From NCBI GenBank assembly GCA_964017155.1, contig OZ024854.1, positions 17,150,055-17,214,054 on the forward strand: a stretch of 64,000 bases of DNA. Reading direction: 5' to 3'. The number at the start of each line of letters is the position of its first letter. Position 1 is the stretch's first letter. The position numbers and the translations under genes are program-made. Origin of the DNA: Oasisia sp. SBJ-2009. Its lineage: Eukaryota > Annelida > Polychaeta > Sabellida > Siboglinidae. Shown in pieces: positions 33,201-45,200 of the stretch. The notes under the pieces were generated by a model. It worked only from the letters and a program-made list of their open reading frames with translations. It did not search any database and was not told the DNA's origin.

Positions 33201-36200
33201 ACAAGAGCATTACCTTCAACTGTTGCCATCTCTCTGACTAGATCACTACCTTCAACTGTTCCCATTTCTCTTACAAGAGTACTACCTTCAACTGTTGCCA
33301 TCTCTCTGACTAGTTTATTACCTTCATCTTAGCCATCTCTCTGACTAGATCATTACCTTCATCTGTTGCCATCTCTCTGACTAGATCACTACCTTCATCT
33401 GTTGCCATCTCTCTAACTAGATCATTACCTTCATCTGTAGCCATCTCTCTGACTAGATCATTACCTTCATCTGTAGCCATCTCTCTGACTAGATCAATAC
33501 TTTCAACTGTTGCCTTCTCTCTTACAAGAGCATTACCTTCATCTGTTGCCATCTCTCTGACTAGATCATTACCTTCATCTGTTGCCATCTCTCTAACTAG
33601 ATCATTACCTTCATCTGTTGCCATCTCTCTGACTAGATCATTACCTTCATCTGTTGCCATCTCTCTAACTAGATCATTACCTTCATCTGTTGCCATCTCT
33701 CTGACTAGATCACTACCTTCATCTGTTGCCATCTCTCTGACAAGATCACTACCTTCATCTGTTGCCATCTCTCTGACTAAATCACTACCTTCATCTGTTG
33801 CCATCTCTCTGACTAGATCACTACCTTCATTTGTTGCCATCTATCTGACTAGATCACTACCTTCATTTGTTGCCATCTCTCTGACTAGATCACTACCTTC
33901 ATTTGTTGCCATCTATCTGACAAGATCACTACCTTCATTTGTTGCCATCTATCTGACAAGATCACTACCTTCATTTGTTGCCATCTATCTGACAAGATCA
34001 CTACCTTCATTTGTTGCAATCTCTCTGACTAGATCACTACCTTCATTTGTTGCCATCTATCTGACAAGATCACTACCTTCATTTGTTGCCATCTATCTGA
34101 CAAGATCACTACCTTCATTTGTTGCCATCTATCTGGCAAGATCACTACATTCATTTGTTGCCATCTATCTGACAAGATCACTACCTTCATCTGTTGCCAT
34201 CTCTCTGACAAGATCACTACCTTCGTCTGTTGCCATCTCTCTGACTAGATCACTACCTTCATCTGTTGCCATCTCTCTAACTAGATCATTACCTTCATCT
34301 GTTGCCATCTCTCTGACTAGATCATTACCTTCATCTGTTGCCATCTCTCTAACTAGATCATTACCTTCATCTGTTGCCATCTCTCTGACTAGATCACTAC
34401 CTTCATCTGTTGCCATCTCTCTAACTAGATCATTACCTTCATCTGTTGCCATCTCTCTGACTAGATCGTTACCTTCATCTGTTGCCATCTCTCCAACTAG
34501 ATCATTACCTTCATCTGTGGCCATCTCTCTGACTAGATCAATACCTTCATCTGTTGCCATCTCTCTAACTAGATCATTACCTTCATCTGTTGCCATCTCT
34601 CTGACTAGATCATTACCTTCATCTGTTGCCATCTCTCTAACTAGATCATTACCTTCATCTGTTGCCATCTCTCTGACTAGATCACTACCTTCATCTGTTG
34701 CCATCTCTCTAACTAGATCATTACCTTCATCTGTAGCCATCTCTCTGACTAGATCATTACCTTCATCTGTTGCCATCTCTCTGACTAGATCATTACCTTC
34801 ATCTGTTGCCATCTCTCTAACTAGATCATTACCTTCATCTGTTGCCATCTCTCTGACTAGACCACTACCTTCATCTGTTGCCATCTCTCTAACTAGATCA
34901 TTACCTTCATCTGTTGCCATCTCTCTGACTAGATCATTACCTTCATCTGTTGCCATCTCTCTAACTAGATCATTACCTTCATCTGTTGCCATCTCTCTGA
35001 CTAGATCACTACCTTCATCTGTTGCCATCTCTCTAACTAGATCATTACCTTCATCTGTTGCCATCTCTCTGACTAGATCATTACCTTCACCTGTTTCCAT
35101 CGCTCTTACAAGATCAATACTTTCAACTGTTGCCTTCTCTCTTACAAGAGCATTACCTTCAACTGTTGCCATCTCTCTGACTAGATCACTACCTTCAACT
35201 GTTCCCATTTCTCTTACAAGAGTACTACCTTCAACTGTTGCCATCTCTCTGACTAGATCATTACCTTCATCTGTTGCCATCTCTCTGACTAGATCACTAC
35301 CTTCAACTGTTCCCATTTCTCTTACAAGAGTACTACCTTCAACTGTTGCCATCTCTCTGACTAGTTTATTACCTTCATCTATTGCCATCTCTCTGACTAG
35401 ATCATTACCTTCATCTGTTGCCATCTCTCTGACTAGATCATTACCTTCATCTATTGCCATCTCTCTGACTAGATCACTACATTCATCTGTTGCCATCTCT
35501 CTTACAAGATCAATACTTTCAACAGGTGCCATCTCTCTGACTAGATCACTACCTTCATCTGTTGCCATTTCTCTGACTAGATCACTACCTTCATCTGTTG
35601 CAATCTCTCTGACAAGATCGCTACCTTCATCTGTTGCCATCTCTCTGACTAGATCGCTACCTTCATCTGTTGCCATCTCTCTGACTAGATCACTACCTTC
35701 ATCTGTTGCCATCTCTCTGACTAGATCACTACCTTCATCTGTTGCCATCTATCTGACAAGATCACTACCTTAATTTGTTGACATCTATCTGACAAGATCA
35801 CTACCTTCATCTGTTGCCATCTCTCTGACTAGATCATTACCTTCAACTGTTGCCATCTCTCTGACTAGATCGTTACCTTCATCTGTTGCCATCTCTCTGA
35901 CTAGATCATCACCTTCATCTGTTGCCATCTCTCTGACTAAATCACTACCTTCATCTGTTGCCATCTCTCTAACTAGATCACTACCTTCAACTGTTGCCAT
36001 CTCTCTGACTAGATCACTACCGTCAACTGTTGCCATCTATCTGACTAAATGACTACCTTCATCTGTTGCCATCTCTCTAACTAGATCTTTACCTTCATCT
36101 GTTGCCATCTCTCTGACTAGATCACTACCTTCATCTGTTGCCATCTCTCTAACTAGATCATTACCTTCATCTGTTGCCATCTCTCTGACTAGATCACTAC

Positions 36201-39200
36201 CTTCATCTGTTGCCATCCCTCTAACTAGATCATTACCTTCATCTGTTGCCATCTCTCTGACTAGATCACTACCTTTGTCTGTTGCCATCTCTCTAACTAG
36301 ATCACTACCTTCAACTGTTGCCATCTCTCTGACTAGATCACTACCTTCAACTGTTGCCATCTCTCTGACTAAATCACTACCTTCATCTGTTGCCATCTCT
36401 CTAACTAGATCATTACCTTCAACTGTTGTCATCTCTCTGACTAGATCATTACCTTCATCTGTTGCCATCTCTCTGACTAGATCATTACCTTCAACTGTTG
36501 CCATCTCTCTGACTAGATCATTACCTTCACCTGTTTCCATCGCTCTTACAAGATCAATACTTTCAACTGTTGCCTTCTCTCTTACAAGAGCATTACCTTC
36601 AACTGTTGCCATCTCTCTGACTAGATCACTACCTTCAACTGTTCCCATTTCTCTTACAAGAGTACTACCTTCAACTGTTGCCATCTCTCTGACTAGTTTA
36701 TTACCTTCATCTTAGCCATCTCTCTGACTAGATCATTACCTTCATCTGTTGCCATCTCTCTGACTAGATCACTACCTTCATCTGTTGCCATCTCTCTAAC
36801 TAGATCATTACCTTCATCTGTAGCCATCTCTCTGACTAGATCATTACCTTCATCTGTAGCCATCTCTCTGACTAGATCAATACTTTCAACTGTTGCCTTC
36901 TCTCTTACAAGAGCATTACCTTCATCTGTTGCCATCTCTCTGACTAGATCATTACCTTCATCTGTTGCCATCTCTCTAACTAGATCATTACCTTCATCTG
37001 TTGCCATCTCTCTGACTAGATCATTACCTTCATCTGTTGCCATCTCTCTAACTAGATCATTACCTTCATCTGTTGCCATCTCTCTGACTAGATCACTACC
37101 TTCATCTGTTGCCATCTCTCTAACTAGATCATTACCTTCATCTGTAGCCATCTCTCTGACTAGATCATTACCTTCATCTGTAGCCATCTCTCTGACTAGA
37201 TCATTACCTTCATCTGTTGCCATCTCTCTGACTAGATCATTACCTTCATCTGTTGCCATCTCTCTAACTAGATCATTACCTTCATCTGTTGCCATCTCTC
37301 TGACTAGACCACTACCTTCATCTGTTGCCATCTCTCTAACTAGATCATTACCTTCATCTGTTTCCATCTCTCTGACTAGATCATTACCTTCATCTGTTGC
37401 CATCTCTCTAACTAGATCATTACCTTCATCTGTTGCCATCTCTCTGACTAGATCACTACCTTCATCTGTTGCCATCTCTCTAACTAGATCATTACCTTCA
37501 TCTGTTGCCATCTCTCTGATTAGATCATTACCTTCATATGTTGCCATCTCTCTAACTAGATCATTACCTTCATCTGTTGCCATCTCTCTGACTAGATCAC
37601 TACCTTCATCTGTTGCCATCTCTCTAACTAGATCACTACCTTTACTGTTGCCATCTCTCTGACTAAATCACTACCTTCATCTGTTGCCATCTCTCTAACT
37701 AGATCATTACCTTCAACTGTTGCCATCTCTCTGACTAGATCATTACCTTCACCTGTTTCCATCGCTCTTACAAGATCAATACTTTCAACTGTTGCCTTCT
37801 CTCTTACAAGAGCATTACCTTCAACTGTTGCCATCTCTCTGACTAGATCACTACCTTCAACTGTTCCCATTTCTCTTACAAGAGTACTACCTTCAACTGT
37901 TGCCATCTCTCTGACTAGTTTATTACCTTCATCTATTGCCATCTCTCTGACTAGATCACTACATTCATCTGTTGCCATCTCTCTTACAAGATCAATACTT
38001 TCAACAGGTGCCATCTCTCTGACTAGATCACTACCTTCATCTGTTGCCATTTCTCTGACTAGATCACTACCTTCATCTGTTGCAATCTCTCTGACAAGAT
38101 CGCTACCTTCATCTGTTGCCATCTCTCTGACTAGATCGCTACCTTCATCTGTTGCCATCTCTCTGACTAGATCACTACCTTCATCTGTTGCCATCTCTCT
38201 GACTAGATCACTACCTTCATCTGTTGCCATCTATCTGACAAGATCACTACCTTAATTTGTTGACATCTATCTGACAAGATCACTACCTTCATCTGTTGCC
38301 ATCTCTCTGACTAGATCATTACCTTCAACTGTTGCCATCTCTCTGACTAGATCATTACCTTCATCTGTTGCCATCTCTCTGACTAGATCATTACCTTCAT
38401 CTCTTGCCATCTCTCTGACTAAATCACTACCTTCAACTGTTGCCATCTCTCTGACTAGATCACTACCGTCAACTGTTGCCATCTATCTGACTAAATGACT
38501 ACCTTCATCTGTTGCCATCTCTCTAACTAGATCTTTACCTTCATCTGTTACCATCTCTCTAACTAGATCATTACCTTCATCTGTTGCCATCTCTCTGACT
38601 AGATCACTACCTTCATCTGTTGCCATCTCTCTAACTAGATCATTACCTTCATCTGTTGCCATCTCTCTGACTAGATCACTACCTTCGTCTGTTGCCATCT
38701 CTCTAACTAGATCACTACCTTCAACTGTTGCCATCTCTCTGACTAGATCACTACCTTCAACTGTTGCCATCTCTCTGACTAAATCACTACCTTCATCTGT
38801 TGCCATCTCTCTAACTAGATCATTACCTTCAACTGTTGTCATCTCTCTGACTAGATCATTACCTTCATCTGTTGCCATCTCTCTGACTAGATCATTACCT
38901 TCAACTGTTGCCATCTCTCTGACTAGATCATTACCTTCACCTGTTTCCATCGCTCTTACAAGATCAATACTTTCAACTGTTGCCTTCTCTCTTACAAGAG
39001 CATTACCTTCAACTGTTGCCATCTCTCTGACTAGATCACTACCTTCAACTGTTCCCATTTCTCTTACAAGAGTACTACCTTCAACTGTTGCCATCTCTCT
39101 GACTAGTTTATTACCTTCATCTTAGCCATCTCTCTGACTAGATCATTACCTTCATCTGTTGCCATCTCTCTGACTAGATCACTACCTTCAAATGTTGTCA

Positions 39201-42200
39201 TCTCTCTGAATAGATCACTACATTCATCTGTTGCCATCTCTCTTACAAGATCAATACTTTCAACTGGTGCCATCTCTCTGACTAGATCACTACCTTCATC
39301 TGTTGCCATGACTAGATCACTACCTTCATCTGTTGCAATCTCTCTGACAAGATCGCTACCTTCATCTGTTGCCATCTCTCTGACTAGATCGCTACCTTCA
39401 TCTGTTGCCATCTCTCTGACTAGATCACTACCTTCATCTGCTGCCATCTCTCTGACTAGATCGCTACCTTCATCTGTTGCCATCTCTCTTACAAGATCAA
39501 TACTTTCAACTGGTGCCAGCTCTCTGACTAGATCACTACCTTCATCTGTTGCCATCTCTCTGACTAGATCACTACCTTCATCTGTTGCCATCTATCTGAC
39601 AAGATCACTACCTTCAAAGGTTGCCATCTCTCTGACAAGATCACTACCTCCATCTGTTGCAATCTCTCTGACAAGATCGCTATCTTCATCTGTTGCCATC
39701 TCTCTGACTAGATCACTACCTTCATCTCTTGCCATCTCTCTGACTAGATCACTACCTTCAAAGGTTGCCATCTCTCTGACTAGATCATTATCTTCATCTG
39801 TTGCTACCTCTCTTACAAGATCACTACCTTCACATGTTGCCATCTCTGTAACTAGATCCTCACCTGCCACTGGTGCTACTGCTCTCACTTGGTGGTTGTG
39901 TAGATGAACCTGTGGAGAGCCTGCTGAAGTTTAAACTGAGACTATGACTTGTGTTGTGTGCTACGGGCGTTAACACTGTGGTGTCTTGGCACTGGACTGG
40001 TTGGTGACTGTGTTGTGCTGGTACCGACGGCACCCGCCTCTGGAGAAAGCAACACAAACTGTAAGCATGCAGCAGTAGCAATGTTAGTTGCAAGAGCCAT
40101 GAAACATGACAGTGGTTGACACATACACTACACATGACTATCTAAAGTAAAACCATGAGACATGACAGTGGTTGACACATATACTACACATGACTATCTA
40201 AAGTAAAACCATGAGACATGACAGTGGTTGACACATATACTACACATGACTATCTAAAGTAAAACCATGAGACATGACAGTGGTTGACACATATACTACA
40301 CATGACTATCTAAAGTAAAACCATGAGACATGACAGTGGTTGACACATATACTACACATGACTATCTAAATAAAACCATGAGACATGACAGTGGTTGACA
40401 CATACACTATACATGACTATCTAAAGTAAAACCATGAGACATGACAGTGATTGACACATATGCTACACATGACTATCTAAAGTAAAAAAATGAGACATGA
40501 CAGTGGTTGACACATATGCTACACATGACTATCTAAATAAAACCATGAGATATGACAGTGGTTGACATTTACACTACACCATTACCTATACTATGAGGTA
40601 GGTATGACAGTGGTTGACACTACACATGACTACCAAAACCATGAAAAATGAAACTCTGAACATGACTGACATGTACACTACATACCTGGTACACAAGATA
40701 TGGGGGCAAATACATTGAAATGTATTTAAATGCAAAATATTTCATCATTTTCAAAAATAAATATATTTTTTTCATGTCAAATGAAAATATTTTCCAAAAG
40801 TACACTATTCAAATACTTTTCTAATTCACTTCTTCATGTGCATAATATAAATCAATGGCATCAGTTGAAATAACCTTTTATTAACCAATGAGGTGAAATA
40901 CCATTTATGAATAGCCAAAATTAAACATGAAACAGAAATTAGAGAACTACTGTATTTGAAAATATTTGTTGTACCAACATTTCAAATGCAAATACTGGAA
41001 TAGATGCATCTAAATACATTTAAGTGCAAATGTTTGCATCTGCCCCATGTCTGGTGACTACTGGTACCTAAACTAATCAGCGACATGGGCCAGTGCTGAC
41101 ACTTCTCTGTGGAAGAGATTTGTTTACAGTTGAGGTATGGGGGACTATACTGAGTACGCGAATGTGTTGATATGTGTGTCACTTAGCTTATACCTGATGT
41201 AATACAATTTATGTACTACCTTATCTGTGAATACCTCTCGTTTTAAATAAGACATTAAGTGAGAGTGGAAGCAAAGGATAAAACCATACACGTGTAGGTC
41301 CTTCTGGGAGAGGGCCCGGTGTGCTGCCCAGTGTGCTGCTACGAACTGACGGTTTCTTCCTGAAGGTCACCTGTTGACCCTAGAACAAAACAAGCAGCTC
41401 GAATGCTCATTTATCCACAAACCAGTTGTTGTTATGTAGAAAGTTTAATTAGCAGTTGTGGAGTTGACTCTACTAGATAGGTATACCTTATGCTAGGAGT
41501 GTTCTTGAACAAGAGAACCAGATACCCTTTAATCTTTACATTACTGTTGACAACTTTGAACAGTCTTTATTTTTCTTCACGTTAGGCAGCCACCATTCAT
41601 TGAGCAAAACAAGTCTGCTGGGAGATTATGCTGCATTTTGAGGGGCTGCCTTGCTTAATAAAATCTTTGTGTGATAAAGTAGGTGTCAAAATAATAAATA
41701 AAATAATAATTGAATTGAACTGAACTGAAATTTATTTTCAACAACAACAACAACAACTACTACATTATAAATACAGTGCATACAACACAAATTGTTGATA
41801 AAAAAGGGTAAAAGAAGTACAATACTTATCATGTTTACCCTTATAATTTCTTAATTTCATACATAAAGCATCTGAACAGTGCAATAGAATGTGCGACAAC
41901 ACTATTTACATGTAACCATACAACATTTAATAAAAAAAAGACATTGTGACATTTGTTAAAAAAAACTTTTACAACAATAAACAAACTCTAACACATAATT
42001 ATTCAACAGTCTATTTGTGTAACACTTTTTGAAATGATGAACATTTTTACAACTAATCAGTGAATTATCGAAGGAGTTCCAAAGTTTAACTCCAGTAACA
42101 GAAATACACATACTTTTTAAGTTAGTACGTATATAGATTTGCTTGAACTTGCATTTATACCTGGATGAATATCGTGAGTCATGTATTTTGAACAATTTTT

Positions 42201-45200
42201 GTACATTCATTGGTAATATATAACGATATGCCTTAAACATAATTATAGCAGTTTTTAGCTTTACAAGATCTGGTAATTTAAGAATATGTACATTGTGAAA
42301 GAGTAAATTTGTGTGATCAAGTCTTTTTGCACCACAAATTAATCTTATAACTCTTTTTTGTAATAAAACTAAACAATGAATATTTGTAGCATATGTGTTA
42401 CCCCATACTTCAGCACAATACATAATATAAGGCATGAAAAGAGAATAGTACAAAATATGCATACCATGTTTGTTAATCAAAGAACTGGCTCGATACATAA
42501 TAGCACAGCATTTTGACAGTTTAGATCTTACTGATAAAATGTGACTTTTCCAGTTTAATTTGCAATCAATTACTACACCTAAAAATGTTGTGGAATTTAC
42601 TCTTTTGATTTTCTCCTTATTTATTCTAACACTAATATCTGCAGTTATTTTGCGATTACCAAAAATCATGTAATTTGTTTTTGATATATTAAGAGACAAT
42701 CTATTAACAGAAAACCATGTCTGCAGTTGTTCTAAACCACCATTTATCATCCGAACAAGTTTATCTAAGTCTCTATCACAACATAATAGATTTGTATCAT
42801 CAGCAAATAAAATATACTTGAACACTTGTGAGACTTTACAGATGTCATTAATATACATGATAAATAATTTTGGTCCCAAAATGGAACCCTGAGGGACACC
42901 ACACGTCACATTTAATATTTCAGAATGACAGCTATTAAAACTGACAAACTGTTTTCTATTTTCTAAATAACTCTGAATCCATTCCTGTGCGACACCACGC
43001 AAACCATAGAAATGCAGCTTTTTACATAGTATATCATGATCAACAGTATCATAGGCCTTTCTTAGGTCAATAAATACTCCAACAGTGTATTTATTTTGTT
43101 CTAATGAAGTTGTAATTAAAAATAAATAAATAAGATTGACCGACTGCCACAGCTCTAGACCTTCACCTACCCACTTTTGCTAAAACACCAGGCTCTAGTT
43201 TCAAAAGAGGACGTCTATTCCACTCTCGTAGCTAGTGTTCTTGGGAAGAATGTATTCTGTCCAGTGAGATGGGATGTGACGAGTGCATCTTCTTGAGTGG
43301 CCAGTTAGTGACGCACTGTGCTTTGACTCAATGTGGATAAATCCGTGGTAGAACTTGAAGAATATGTTGAAGCCAGCTTTCTTTCTCCACTGTTCACGAG
43401 ACGGCCATCTTAGTTTTAGTATTGATCACCGTGTCCACAGATGCTGTTTGTCTGTAATCTTGTCTCACCCACCTGGCTGCTCACCTCCAAACGTTTTCTA
43501 GTGCCTTGATGTTATTAGCGGTAATCATTCGATACCTGTAAGTATATTATAAACCAGTTACGAAGAAAGAGAACAAGCTATACCTTTTGTTGATGGGCTG
43601 GCGACTCCCAGTGGTAGGCAGCTATACGGGTCCCTGTGGGGTCCACAAGTTCCAAGGCATCAGTAGTCAGCCCTTTCTTTGTCAGCTCCTCTCTGAATGC
43701 TTCCCCCAGAGTCATCTTTCCATGCACGGGAACAGTTATGTCCTCCATGCTACCCGCTTGCAGTAACACTCCAACAAGATAAAACTCATCTGGAAAGATA
43801 TGCCACATTATATCAGATATAATGACCTGAATAAATAACGATAATATGTCTTTTATGACATCAGTCGGAAAATAATCTTCTTTTTATTTATTACCTCCAT
43901 ACTGATATTCATTTTAAGAGCTGTATGTTCACATATTGGAGGTCACTATTATACACATGACATTTGTATTGCATTTTTTAATCAAATGTTTAATATTTAT
44001 TTTTACAACTTATTTAATTAATTTCTTGATATATTTATTCATAATTTGTTTAACTTTACACTTATATTTTTACATTGACCATATCATTGCTTTGATTGTA
44101 TTATATATATATTGTACTTTTAACATTTTTTTAAATTGTATTTTATGTATATATATGGACGACGTCTTGTCTGAAACTTATGTTTATTATTATTATTGTT
44201 ATATATCTACAGTCCTGGTAACATTCATTCAAGAAAAAACATACTGAGCTGCTGTTTGGAATTGCATGCCTGGGATAACAGTAATTTGTAACAGTAACAA
44301 TTACAATGAATAAAGCACTGTAATTTAGTAATATATTGACCAAACACACACTATAACAGTAATAGCAATAAGAAGCATGCAACAGTAATTGACCTATTAC
44401 TCTTTGCTGGTTGGGTCCAAATACATATTTGTATTTGATATTTGGTCTGTATTTGCAAATACAACCAAACACACATACTTTTTTGTACCCACAAAACGCA
44501 AAGCATATTGCCTCACACGGTCTGGCTGGCTCAAGAGTTAAGACATAATGTTGTTCACACCTGTGGTAGCCTAGTAGGGTCAATAGTGGGCAGGGAGCAC
44601 TGAGACAATGGACATTCAGGGAAGCAGCTGGTTAAATACTGCATGAATGCATGAAGCCAGTGAGTATCACCATCCATAGCCATTAAAACGCATGTGTTGA
44701 CTGGGAATGTGCTTCAAAGAATTCTGAACTGTCACCTGCTGTGTAAACATCTTGGGCTAGATCAAAAGAAGCCAGGTTTCCTCTAATATGTAGTAAAATA
44801 TAAAGATACATGTGTTTGTATTTACTGTTTGGTCTGTTAAATTATTTATCATATTTGGAAATACAGCCATACATACATATAAAATATGTATTTGAGTCAA
44901 AAATCGCAATGTATTTTATTGCAAAAATTTATTTGTATTACAAATAAGGGAAATTTAAGCTACGTATTTATGTTTGATCTACAAATGTATATTTGCACCC
45001 AATCTTGACTCATACCTTGATGTAGGAATCCGTCAACCAGTCATTAGAATAGGGAAAAACTGTTTTGGATGTGTATAAATATATTGCTGGACATGTTACA
45101 AATATCTTCAAAAGTCTTCAAAAATAATTCATTATCAATATGTGCGACTTTTTTAGATTTTATTCCAAGTCATAATACTATGTGAGTTATTAACATGGAC

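Noticed and set aside
25250..39862. CRISPR array
   Set aside because: There are no unique spacers; it is a head-to-tail minisatellite in a eukaryotic intron.
41956..43002. Host gene encoding a reverse transcriptase
   Set aside because: A 5'-truncated LINE insertion with A/T-rich tail in an intron; the frame starts at the truncation point.
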